Shown here one piece after another: positions 1-6,763 of a stretch of 13,441 bases of DNA (positions are counted from its first letter, which is position 1; every line of letters starts with the position of its first letter). Under the pieces are notes generated by a model. It saw only the letters and a list, made by a program, of their open reading frames with translations. It searched no databases and was not told the origin of the DNA. Both the position numbers and the translations under genes were made by a program. The DNA is from Actinobacteria bacterium 13_1_20CM_4_69_9 (lineage in GTDB: Bacteria; Actinomycetota; Thermoleophilia; Gaiellales; Gaiellaceae), in the NCBI GenBank assembly GCA_001920085.1, contig MNJC01000110.1:1-13441 (forward strand). Direction: 5' to 3'.

Positions 1-377
1 AATGCCGTGGGCGTGATCGCACCGGCGAGGAAGTACCCGCGCATCTGCGCCGAGTGTGCGTCGCAGACATACGTGTAGCGGCCTTCGCCGATCGTCACCG
101 TCCAGGTCGTCTCCTGCTTCGAGCCGATGGGCGTCGACATGTCGACGCCCGGGCCCTTCAGATGGAAGTTGTGCGATTCGGAACGGTCGCTGACCACGAT
201 GTCGTACGTCCCGGGCGCGAGCTGGGTGACCGCGTTCCCGCTCGCGTCCCGGAGCGAGATGACGAACGCATCGTTCGTCCCGACGACGGCGACGAGCTTC
301 GGGTTATCGGCCTGGGCGACCGCGGACGGCAGCACCAGAGCCGTGAGCAGCGTGACGAGAGCGATCCGTGTGGTCAT
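1..377 (-). CDS. Secreted plastocyanin-like cupredoxin (3' end cut by window edge)
   Basis: Begins at ATG 377 on the minus strand and runs off the left edge with 125 codons visible. Residues 1-23 form a signal peptide (MTTR, a hydrophobic stretch, then AVAQA), so the protein is exported. The rest is a cupredoxin fold of the plastocyanin/azurin type. The four type-1 copper ligands are visible: His69 in the SHNFHLKGPG segment, then Cys105, His108 and Met112 in YVCDAHSAQMRGYF (C-x2-H-x3-M). It should bind one copper and pass electrons outside the membrane; partner unknown. It lies downstream of, and overlaps by 74 bp, the 3' end of an LPFTG protein gene, so the two are probably co-transcribed. 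No clear SD precedes the start. The C terminus is not seen, so a C-terminal anchor cannot be excluded. Confidence 0.88.
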   Translation of the reverse strand, partial: MTTRIALVTLLTALVLPSAVAQADNPKLVAVVGTNDAFVISLRDASGNAVTQLAPGTYDIVVSDRSESHNFHLKGPGVDMSTPIGSKQETTWTVTIGEGRYTYVCDAHSAQMRGYFLAGAITPTA

Positions 378-1284
378 GACCGGACTCTACGGAAGCCTCG
401 GCCGTTCGGATTTCGCGAAGCGCGAGCCCGGTCAGGATCAGGATCACCCCCAGGAGCGTGACGAGCCAGAGCCGTTGGCCGGTGAACGGCAGCGTCGCGG
501 CATGCCCGATGCGCTCCGCGGCCGATTGCGTCCCGCCCTGTGCCTCACCCCCAGCGTCGCCGTCGGTCGGCGGCCTCCCGGGCTCGGACTGCGGCGGCTT
601 CTGCTCGCCGGGGCTGGTCGTCGACGGCGTCGTCGCCACCCTGGTCGTCGTCGTCACCGGTGGCGCCGGATCCGGCGACTGCCTCGGATCGGGCGACGCC
701 TTCGGATCCGGCGACGGCTTCGGATCCGGCGTCGGCGTCGGCGTCGGCCCCGGGTCGGGCTGCGGATGCGGCGCCGGGCCGCCGCCGCAACTGCCGGAGC
801 GGTGACTCTTCAGCGCATGCACGTCCACCTCGTGGCCGCCCGAGCACGGCGCAGCCTTGTGCGGCTGGCTGTTGCCGGGACCGTGCAGTGACGTATTGCC
901 CGCAGCGCCGTTCTGCTCGGCGATCTGCCCCGCGGTCTGACCGTTGCCGTACTGCTTCGTCTTGTCCGACTGCGCCTCGGCGTGCGTGTCATGCGCCGTG
1001 TCGTTCGACGGCTTCACGCCCGTCGAGTTCGCCGGAGCGCTCGCCGCCGGCGCGGATGTCGTCGTCGCCGCCGGCGTTGTCGACACCGTCGCGACGCTCG
1101 TCGTCGTCTCCGGCGCGGGCGCCGGATCGTCCTTCTTCACCTGTCCGGGCGCGTTCGCCGAGTTCCCCGACGCCGCACCGTCATCTCCCTTGCCGTTGCC
1201 GTTCCCGTTGCCGTTCCCCGCGTACGCCGATCCGGCGAACACGAGGACGCCGAGAACGAGCACGAACGTGCTCGTAAGCCGCAT
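304..1284 (-). CDS. LPFTG-anchored surface protein, paralog A (Pro-rich stalk)
   Basis: The ATG at 1284 is preferred over the ATG at 1290 because the SD AGGGGAGG sits 5-6 nt before 1284 but abuts 1290. The product is 326 residues. Order: signal peptide 1-22 (ending SAYA), Gly/Asn repeat GNGNGNGNGKG at 23-33, the segment GNSANAPGQVKKDD at 40-53, a Thr/Ala/Ser-rich spacer, a conserved domain at about 109-166 (YGNGQTAGQIA, GPGNSQPHK, C147, VDVHALKS, C166), a Pro-rich stalk of PDP repeats at about 175-210, LPFTG at 265-269, a hydrophobic helix and Arg. Sortase-type anchoring to the wall is expected from this tail; no sortase gene is in the window. The 33 residues after REIR are atypical for a sorting signal and overlap the cupredoxin gene, so the true end may be near 387. 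The biochemical function is unknown. Confidence 0.82.
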   Translation of the reverse strand: MRLTSTFVLVLGVLVFAGSAYAGNGNGNGNGKGDDGAASGNSANAPGQVKKDDPAPAPETTTSVATVSTTPAATTTSAPAASAPANSTGVKPSNDTAHDTHAEAQSDKTKQYGNGQTAGQIAEQNGAAGNTSLHGPGNSQPHKAAPCSGGHEVDVHALKSHRSGSCGGGPAPHPQPDPGPTPTPTPDPKPSPDPKASPDPRQSPDPAPPVTTTTRVATTPSTTSPGEQKPPQSEPGRPPTDGDAGGEAQGGTQSAAERIGHAATLPFTGQRLWLVTLLGVILILTGLALREIRTAEASVESGHDHTDRSRHAAHGSGAAVRGRPGR

Positions 1285-1310
1285 GGTCATCCTCCCCTTC
1301 CCCGCGTCTC

Positions 1311-1338
1311 ACGTTAGTGAGGAACGGACGTTTGTCCA
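1311..1338 (-). promoter_or_regulatory. Putative promoter for LPFTG paralog A
   Basis: On the minus strand there is a -35 like TGGACA (1338-1333), a 16-nt spacer, and a -10 like TAACGT (1316-1311), which fits the TANNNT form used by high-GC actinobacteria. Transcription would begin near 1304, about 20 nt before the SD and ATG 1284. It lies just past the terminator of the upstream gene, so paralog A (with the cupredoxin) would be its own unit. The -10 lies inside a small hairpin, CTCAC-TAAC-GTGAG (1308-1321). Assignment is by consensus only. Confidence 0.45.
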
Positions 1339-1348
1339 GAGGCGGCCG

Positions 1349-1386
1349 AAAAAGAGAGAAGGGCGGCCGTGCCGGCCGCCCTTCTC
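1349..1386 (-). terminator. Rho-independent terminator of LPFTG paralog B
   Basis: There is a perfect 14-bp inverted repeat, GAGAAGGGCGGCCG (1356-1369) against 1373-1386, with a 3-nt loop. Read on the minus strand it is followed by TCTTTTTC. It lies 23 bp after the stop of the upstream LPFTG gene (1410). This is the clearest intrinsic terminator in the window. Confidence 0.9.
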
Positions 1387-1409
1387 GGGCAGTTGCGTGT
1401 GCGCCGCAG

Positions 1410-2450
1410 TTACGCGGTTACGCGCGCCTGGCGCCGCATCCCCACGCCGAGGGCGATCACGGCGAGCGCCGCCGCGACGGCGATCCAGAGCGGGAAGCCC
1501 GTGAAGGGGAGGCTCCCCTGTCCGACCGCCTGGATGGCGCCGAGAACGCCGCCCTGCGGGCCTTGGCCGTGGCCCTTGCCGGCCGACGAAGTCGCGCCGA
1601 GGACGCTGCCGGTCTGCGTGTTGCCGGTGGCCGAAGCGCCCGTCGAGCTCGTGCCCGTCGCGCTGCCGGTCGCCGTCACCGACGTCGAGCTCGACGTCGA
1701 CACCGACGTGTTCGACGTGATGCTCGTGTTGGACGTGTTGCTCGTGTTGCTCGTGTTCGACGTGTTGCCGGTGTTGGAGGTATTGCCGCTCGTGCTGCTC
1801 GAGCCGCCGGACTGCTGCGTGCAGGCCGCCGACGAGTAGCTCTTCACGGCATGGACGTCGACCGCATGCTTGTGCTTGCAGTCGGTGACCTTGTGCGGCT
1901 GGCTGTTGCCCGGGCCGTACACGGTCGTGCCGGCAGGAGCCCCGTTGCCGTTCGCGATCTGCGCCGCCGTCGTGCCGTTGCCGTATCGCTTCGACGCGTC
2001 GGGATGCGCGGCCGTCTGGGCCGTCGCGGCTGTGGCTGTGCTCGACGTGCACGTCGCGCTCGAGCCCGTGCCGCCGCCGGTGCTGCACGACGTGTTGTGC
2101 TTGCCCTTGGCCGTCGAGCTCGTGGGCTTGACGCCGGACTGCGTCGCATCGGCGTTCGCGTCCGCGCCGCCGTTGCCGCCGGCCTGCGTCGACGCGCTCT
2201 GCGTCGAAACGCTCGCGTCCGCCGCGGCTGAGGCGTCGTTCTTCTTCACCTGACCGGGGGCGTTTGCCGAGTTCCCAGGTGACTGCTGGGAAACCGAGTC
2301 GGTCGCGGATGCGGTCGGGGTGCTGTCGGCGTCCATGTTGGCGCCGTTGCCGTTCCCGTGGCCGTTACCCGCGAGAGCCGAGCCCGCAGTAGCGCAGAGG
2401 CTCAGAGCGAGCACGACGGTGCTCACCAGGCCCGCAATACGCTTTGTCAT
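1410..2450 (-). CDS. LPFTG-anchored surface protein, paralog B (Ser/Thr/Asn-repeat stalk)
   Basis: The ATG at 2450 has the SD AGGAGAG about 6 nt upstream. The product is 346 residues with a signal peptide at 1-27 (ending GSALA), a Gly/Asn/His tract, GNSANAPGQVKKND at 59-72, and a low-complexity spacer. A conserved domain at about 154-210 carries RYGNGTTAAQIA, GPGNSQPHK, C191, HAVDVHAVKS and C210. A stalk of NTS/SNT triplets covers about 222-248, LPFTG is at 314-318, followed by a hydrophobic helix and the tail MRRQARVTA. The basic tail and stop are a textbook sorting signal. The head domain matches paralog A closely while the stalk differs completely (PDP repeats there, NTS repeats here), so the pair keeps a common head on different spacers. 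Every NTS also fits an N-x-S/T sequon, and Ser/Thr density suggests glycosylation (inference). Specific function unknown. Confidence 0.87.
   Translation of the reverse strand: MTKRIAGLVSTVVLALSLCATAGSALAGNGHGNGNGANMDADSTPTASATDSVSQQSPGNSANAPGQVKKNDASAAADASVSTQSASTQAGGNGGADANADATQSGVKPTSSTAKGKHNTSCSTGGGTGSSATCTSSTATAATAQTAAHPDASKRYGNGTTAAQIANGNGAPAGTTVYGPGNSQPHKVTDCKHKHAVDVHAVKSYSSAACTQQSGGSSSTSGNTSNTGNTSNTSNTSNTSNTSITSNTSVSTSSSTSVTATGSATGTSSTGASATGNTQTGSVLGATSSAGKGHGQGPQGGVLGAIQAVGQGSLPFTGFPLWIAVAAALAVIALGVGMRRQARVTA
1709..1790 (-). repeat. 9-bp coding microsatellite (NTS repeat) in the paralog B stalk
   Basis: The stalk is encoded by imperfect tandem 9-bp units reading Asn-Thr-Ser on the minus strand, seen on the plus strand as recurring GTGTTGCTC/GTGTTGGAC-like units. 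Unit number could change by slippage without breaking the frame, which would change stalk length. Confidence 0.7.
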
Positions 2451-2473
2451 CTCGATCTCTCCTCGTTTGAAAG

Positions 2474-2497
2474 GACATTACAGAGGGGCGTAATGTC
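2474..2497. promoter_or_regulatory. Operator-like 8-8-8 inverted repeat upstream of paralog B
   Basis: A perfect inverted repeat, GACATTAC (2474-2481) and GTAATGTC (2490-2497), is separated by 8 nt. On the minus strand one arm contains TAATGT, a possible -10, 24-47 nt before the ATG. The size and position fit a dimeric repressor site overlapping a promoter. It could equally be a 5'-UTR hairpin; its loop (GCCCCUCU in RNA) is partly complementary to the purine-rich SD. Confidence 0.45.
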
Positions 2498-2513
2498 GTG
2501 AGAACGGATAACA

Positions 2514-2533
2514 AAGCCGTATGGATACGGCTT
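2514..2533 (-). terminator. Possible weak terminator after pheT
   Basis: A perfect 9-bp stem, AAGCCGTAT/ATACGGCTT, with a 2-nt nominal loop lies 20-39 nt after the pheT stop. Only a short T-rich stretch (TTTGTTA) follows on the minus strand, so efficiency is doubtful. A second stem, GGCTT-AG-AAGCC (2529-2540), shares one arm and would compete with it. Confidence 0.4.
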
Positions 2534-2552
2534 CTAAGCCATATTCGACTCG

Positions 2553-4850
2553 TCAGGCCCGCAGCTCGGCGCCGAAGCGCTCTCGGAGAGCCGTGACGAT
2601 GCGCTCGCGGAGGTCCGCGGCCTCCTCGTCCGTGAGCGTCTTGATGCCGGACTGGAAGGTCACCGCAAAGGCGATCGACTTCTTCCCGGGGCCCACCTGG
2701 CCGCCGCGGTAGACGTCGAACGGCCGCATCTCGCGTAGCTCGTCGCCCGCCGCCTCGCGCGCAGCATCGATCAATGCGCCCGCAGGCACGGCCTCGTCGA
2801 CGACGAACGCGAGATCCTGCCGGACGGGTGGGTACGTGATGACGTCCTCGTAGTGGACGACGTCGGGAACGGCCTCGTAGAGCGTGGGGAGATCGAGCTC
2901 GAACATGCCCCACGTCCCGTCGAGCAGCGCCGGGTGGAGCTCGCCGACCCAACCCGAGGCGAAGCGCGCAGCCTTGCCCGGGTGAAGGAACGGCTGCGGC
3001 GCAGCCGCGACCCGCAGCTCGACCTTGAGCGCCTCGTGCAGCGTCTCGACGACCCCTTTGGCGCGGCGAAAGCCGCCCGACGCGATTGCGCCGAGCCGCC
3101 ACCGTTCCTCGGGCAGCTTCTTCCCCGTCGGCAGGTAGACGCGCGCGATCTCGAACAGCCCCACGTCTTCCGCGCCGCCGTCGACGTTCCGTTGGGCGGA
3201 CTCGATCAGCCCGTGACGGAGCGTGGTGCGCAGAACCGCCTGGTCGGCGCTGAGCGGCTCCGGCAGACGGATGGCCCGCGGGTCGTCGTCCACCGGGACC
3301 AGGCTCCAGTTGTACGCCTCGGAGAGACCGCAGCCGACGAGGACGTCCTCGACGGTGCGGCGCAGCCGCTGGTCCTTGGTGAGGCGGCCGAACATGACCG
3401 TGCGCTGCGGCAGGGTGAACGGCACGTCATCGAGCCGGAAGCGCGCGACCTCCTCGACGAGATCGGCCTCGCGCGTGACGTCGCGTGCGCGCCACGTCGG
3501 CACGGTCACATTCCAGTCGAGCGCCACCTCGAAGCCGATGCGCTCGAGGATGGTGCGCTGGTCGTCGGGTTCCGTGCGCAGGCCGACGAGCAGGTCGGTC
3601 CGCTCCGGCCGGAGGTGCACGACGGGGCGCTCCGGCAACTCGTGCCGCTTGTCGACGTCGCCAGTCCAGCGAGCACCCGTCAGCTCGACGAGCAGCTGCG
3701 TCGCGAGCTTCGCCGCCTGCTCGGCCAGATACGGATCGACACCTTTCTCCCAGCGGTTGGACCCTTCTGTGCGCAGACGCAGACGCTCCGACGAGCGGTG
3801 GATCGTCAGCGGCTCGAAGTTGGCGGCTTCGAGCAGCACCTCGGTCGTCTGGTCGTCGACCTCGCTCTCGAGCGAGCCCATGATCCCGGCGATCGCCACC
3901 GCCCGCTCCGCGTCGGCGATCACGAGGTCGCGCTCGTCGAGCTCCCGAAGCGTGTCGTCGAGCGTGCGCATCTGCTCGCCTTTGCGCGCCCGGCGCACCA
4001 CGATGCGCCGCCCGCGCAGCTTCGACTGGTCGAACGCGTGCAGCGGGTTGCCGAGCCCGAGCATCGCGTAGTTCGTGATGTCGACGACGTTCGAGACCGG
4101 CCGCATGCCCGCGGCGACGAGCCGCGCCTTCAGCCACGGCGGCGACGGGGCAATGCGGACATCGCGAAACGTGCGCCCGATGTAGCGCGGGCAGCCCTCG
4201 AAGTCCTCGATCTGCACGTCGACCGGCTCCTCGTCCGCCCGCGGCGGGTCCGCCCCCGGCGGCGGCGCGAGCTCGTTGCCGAGCAGAGCAGCGACCTCGC
4301 GCGCGATGCCGTACACCGAGAGGAGGTCGGGACGGTTGTGGCCGTTCTCGAGCTCGAGGACGTCGTCCGAGAGAGGCAGGACGTCCGCGAGAGGCGTGCC
4401 CGGCTCGGGGCCCTCCTCGAGCACGAGGATGCCGCTGTGCTCGACGCCGAGGTCGAGCTCGCGTTCCGAGAGGATCATCCCGTTCGAGACCTCGCCTCGA
4501 AGCTTCGCCTGCTCGAGCTTCTGCCCGTCCGGCAGCACGGCCCCGGGCAGCGCGACGGCGACGGTCGCGCCGGTGCCGAAGTTCCAGGCGCCACAGACGA
4601 TCTGGCGGGGCTCGGAGTCGCCGACGTCGACGCGGCACAACTGGAGCCGGTCGGCGTTCGGATGCTTGCCGGCCTCGACGACTTTGCCGACCAGGTAACG
4701 GCCGAGGTTGCCGTCTGTGTCCGGGACGCCGCGCCGCACGATCCGGTCGACCTCGCAGCTCGAGATCACGAGGCGCCCGGCGACGTCCTCGACCGGCTCG
4801 TCGAACGGGACGTACTCCTTCAGCCAGCTGACGGGCACGCGCATGGCCAC
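2553..4850 (-). CDS. pheT: Phenylalanine-tRNA ligase beta subunit
   Basis: With PheS this forms the cytosolic (alpha-beta)2 enzyme that charges tRNA-Phe; the beta subunit binds tRNA and edits Tyr-tRNA-Phe. The 765 residues match the usual bacterial length (about 780-800, slightly short). Order: MRVPVSWLKEYV N terminus, EMAP-like tRNA-binding domain from about 40 (YLVGKVVEAGKHPNADRLQLC), B3/B4 editing domain at about 210-370, B5 domain, catalytic-like core, and a C-terminal FDX-ACB anticodon-binding domain from about 675 (YPPVRQDLAFVVDE). The GTG at 4850 overlaps the pheS stop by one base (TAGTG) and has GGAG 8 nt upstream inside pheS, so the two are translationally coupled. The ATG two codons later (4844) is an equally plausible start. 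Confidence 0.97.
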   Translation of the reverse strand: MAMRVPVSWLKEYVPFDEPVEDVAGRLVISSCEVDRIVRRGVPDTDGNLGRYLVGKVVEAGKHPNADRLQLCRVDVGDSEPRQIVCGAWNFGTGATVAVALPGAVLPDGQKLEQAKLRGEVSNGMILSERELDLGVEHSGILVLEEGPEPGTPLADVLPLSDDVLELENGHNRPDLLSVYGIAREVAALLGNELAPPPGADPPRADEEPVDVQIEDFEGCPRYIGRTFRDVRIAPSPPWLKARLVAAGMRPVSNVVDITNYAMLGLGNPLHAFDQSKLRGRRIVVRRARKGEQMRTLDDTLRELDERDLVIADAERAVAIAGIMGSLESEVDDQTTEVLLEAANFEPLTIHRSSERLRLRTEGSNRWEKGVDPYLAEQAAKLATQLLVELTGARWTGDVDKRHELPERPVVHLRPERTDLLVGLRTEPDDQRTILERIGFEVALDWNVTVPTWRARDVTREADLVEEVARFRLDDVPFTLPQRTVMFGRLTKDQRLRRTVEDVLVGCGLSEAYNWSLVPVDDDPRAIRLPEPLSADQAVLRTTLRHGLIESAQRNVDGGAEDVGLFEIARVYLPTGKKLPEERWRLGAIASGGFRRAKGVVETLHEALKVELRVAAAPQPFLHPGKAARFASGWVGELHPALLDGTWGMFELDLPTLYEAVPDVVHYEDVITYPPVRQDLAFVVDEAVPAGALIDAAREAAGDELREMRPFDVYRGGQVGPGKKSIAFAVTFQSGIKTLTDEEAADLRERIVTALRERFGAELRA

Positions 4851-5875
4851 TAGAACTGCTCCAGATAGCGGAGGTCGTTTTCCCAGTGCAACCGGAGGTC
4901 AGGGACGCCGTGACGGAGCATCGCGATCCGGTCGATCCCGAGGCCGAACGCGAAGCCGGACCAGCGCTCGGAGTCGTAGCCGACGTGCGCGAACACGTTC
5001 GGGTCGACGACGCCGCAGCCGCCCATCTCGATCCAGCCCGACCACTTGCAGACGTTGCAGCCGCGCCCGGAACACAGAAAGCACGACACGTCGAACTCCG
5101 CAGACGGCTCCGTGAACGGGAAGAAGCTCGTGCGCACGCGCACGTCGCGCTCCTCCCCGAAGAGCACGCGTGCGAGGTAGAGCAGCGTCCCCTTCAGGTC
5201 GGCGAGCGTGATCGTCCGGTCGACGGCGAGCCCCTCCACCTGGTGGAACGTCGGGGTGTGCGTCGGGTCGGGCGTGTCGCGGCGGTAGCAGCGTCCGAGC
5301 GAGACCATGTAGACCGGCGGCTCGTGCGCCTCCATGTAGCGGATCTGGCCCGGCGAAGTGTGTGTGCGCAGGACGACGTCGTCGCTGACGTAGAACGTGT
5401 CGACGGGCGAGCGGCTCGGATGGCCCTCGGGCGTGTTGAGCGCGTCGAAGTTGTAGGAGACCTCCTCGACCTCGGGGCCGTCGAAGACCTCGTAGCCGAG
5501 GCCGAGGAACGTGTCCTCGATCTCGCGGCGCATCTGCGTGAGCAGGTGCAGGTGGCCGCGCGCGAACTCCTCACCGGGCAACGTGACGTCGACGGTGTCC
5601 TCCGTCAGGGCCCGATCGAGCTCGGCGCGATCGAGGTCGGCCTCGCGGGCGGCGAAGGCGGCCTCGAGCCGCTCGCGCGCCGCGTTCAGGGTCATCCCGC
5701 TCTCTCGGTCGCGGACCCCGCGCAGCGCCTGCTTCAGCTGGCTCTTGCGACCGAGGTAGCGGACGCGTGCCTCGTCCAGCGCCACTCGCGTGGACGCGGC
5801 CGCGACCGCGCCTTGAGCCTCGCGCTCGAGGGCCTCGACGTCCACGGCGGCGACTGTAACGGATCGTTTTGACAC
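4850..5875 (-). CDS. pheS: Phenylalanine-tRNA ligase alpha subunit
   Basis: This is the catalytic subunit of PheRS: it activates Phe with ATP and transfers it to tRNA-Phe. The 341 residues have the normal bacterial length. An N-terminal coiled-coil arm covers about 10-100 and binds tRNA. Class II aaRS motif 2 appears as PTFHQVEGLAVD and motif 3 as GFAFGLGIDRIAMLRHGV near the C terminus. A C-x2-C-x4-C-x2-C cluster (CFLCSGRGCNVCKWSGW) is present, as in many bacterial PheS. The GTG start at 5875 has a near-perfect SD (AAAGGAGG about 7 nt upstream). pheT follows with a one-base overlap. Confidence 0.97.
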   Translation of the reverse strand: MSKRSVTVAAVDVEALEREAQGAVAAASTRVALDEARVRYLGRKSQLKQALRGVRDRESGMTLNAARERLEAAFAAREADLDRAELDRALTEDTVDVTLPGEEFARGHLHLLTQMRREIEDTFLGLGYEVFDGPEVEEVSYNFDALNTPEGHPSRSPVDTFYVSDDVVLRTHTSPGQIRYMEAHEPPVYMVSLGRCYRRDTPDPTHTPTFHQVEGLAVDRTITLADLKGTLLYLARVLFGEERDVRVRTSFFPFTEPSAEFDVSCFLCSGRGCNVCKWSGWIEMGGCGVVDPNVFAHVGYDSERWSGFAFGLGIDRIAMLRHGVPDLRLHWENDLRYLEQF

Positions 5876-5972
5876 GGCTTTCCTCCTTTCGGTCCAGGGC
5901 TCGACGGCTCGAGGCGCCCCGACTCGTGGAGGACCGGCTGCGCGCTAGCGCCCGTCCCCGGCGAGCCGGGGC

Positions 5973-6001
5973 GGGCTAAAGGCGAAGTTCGCGCGCGTCA
6001 A
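5973..6001 (-). promoter_or_regulatory. Putative pheST promoter
   Basis: On the minus strand TTGACG (6001-5996) is followed by a 17-nt spacer and TAGCCC (5978-5973). The -35 is 5 of 6 to consensus; the -10 is weaker. Immediately downstream is a GC stem CCCCGGC-TC-GCCGGGG (5956-5971) with no U tract. No T-box signature (the AGGGTGGNACC type) is visible in the 100-nt leader, so Phe-tRNA sensing by a T-box is not supported. Confidence 0.35.
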
Positions 6002-6025
6002 CACAGTCCTGGAACGATAGCTGCG

Positions 6026-6724
6026 ATGTCCAGCCCGTACGACGCGATCGCCGAGCTGTACGACCCGTGGAGCGCCAGCGTCGTCGAGGACGTCGGCTTC
6101 TATCTCGAGGAGGCGCGGCGCGCCGGCGGGCCGGTCGTGGAGCTCGGCGTCGGGACCGGTCGGATCGCCGTCCCGATTGCGGCGGACGGGATCCGCGTGA
6201 TCGGAGTCGACTCCTCCCGCAGGATGCTGGACGTGTGCGCGCGCCGCGCGGCGCTGGCGGGCGTCGACCTCGACCTGCGCGCGGGCGACCTGCGCGATCC
6301 GCCGGTGCGCGAGCGCGTGCCGCTCGTCATCTGTCCGTTTCGGTCGCTGCTGCACATGCACACGGACGCCGATCGACGGGACGCGCTTGCGGCCGTCAGG
6401 AGGATGCTGCGGCCGCGCGGACGCTTCGTGTTCGACGTGTTCACGCCCGGCGCGGACGACATCGCGCTGACGCACGACCGCTGGCTCGAGCGCGAGCCCG
6501 GCATCTTCGAGCTCGCCCGCTGGGACGAGGTGGCGCGCACGCTGACGCTGACGGTGCGCGGTCCCGACGGCGAGACGACGATGGCGCTGGCGTGGCTCTC
6601 GCCCGGCGAGTGGCGCTCGCTGCTCGAGGACTCCGGCTTCGAGGTGGAGGCCTGCTACGGCTGGTTCGACCGCAAGCCCTTCACGGGCGGCGACGACTCC
6701 GTCTGGATCGCGCGCAAAGGCTGA
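6026..6724 (+). CDS. Class I SAM-dependent methyltransferase
   Basis: A 232-residue protein with a Rossmann-type methyltransferase fold. Motif I is VVELGVGTGR at 37-46 (SAM binding), followed by GVDSS around 60-64 with the acidic residue that contacts the SAM ribose, and VFDVFTPG later. The family (Methyltransf_11/25 type) includes enzymes acting on small molecules, lipids or proteins; the substrate cannot be read from sequence. It is the only plus-strand gene within the translation block, divergent from pheS (150 bp apart) and convergent with the rRNA methyltransferase, its stop being 25 bp from that stop. The SD is weak (GGA 12 nt upstream of ATG 6026). It looks like an insertion into an otherwise conserved operon order. 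Confidence 0.88.
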   Translation: MSSPYDAIAELYDPWSASVVEDVGFYLEEARRAGGPVVELGVGTGRIAVPIAADGIRVIGVDSSRRMLDVCARRAALAGVDLDLRAGDLRDPPVRERVPLVICPFRSLLHMHTDADRRDALAAVRRMLRPRGRFVFDVFTPGADDIALTHDRWLEREPGIFELARWDEVARTLTLTVRGPDGETTMALAWLSPGEWRSLLEDSGFEVEACYGWFDRKPFTGGDDSVWIARKG

Positions 6725-6726
6725 TT

Positions 6727-6763
6727 GGGACGTGTCTTAGGGACTGTCCCTAAGACAGGTCCC
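6727..6763. repeat. 37-bp near-perfect palindrome between convergent genes
   Basis: Arms TGTCTTAGGGAC (6733-6744) and GTCCCTAAGACA (6746-6757) flank a single T, and GGGAC/GTCCC (6727-6731/6759-6763) extend the pairing beyond one G-G mismatch. It starts 2 bp after the stop of the plus-strand methyltransferase. It also contains the final codons (GAC CTG TCT) and the TAG of the minus-strand rRNA methyltransferase. No U tract follows on either side, so it is not a classic intrinsic terminator, though it may still block readthrough. It resembles dispersed REP/MITE-like palindromes; only one copy is in this window. Confidence 0.75.

Noticed and set aside
2853..4853. 666-codon plus-strand open frame antisense to pheT
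   Set aside because: A high-GC shadow ORF; pheT has full domain homology and the antisense product resembles nothing.
5876..6025. T-box or other riboswitch in the pheST leader
   Set aside because: No T-box core sequence, specifier layout or terminator with a U run was found; only a short GC hairpin.
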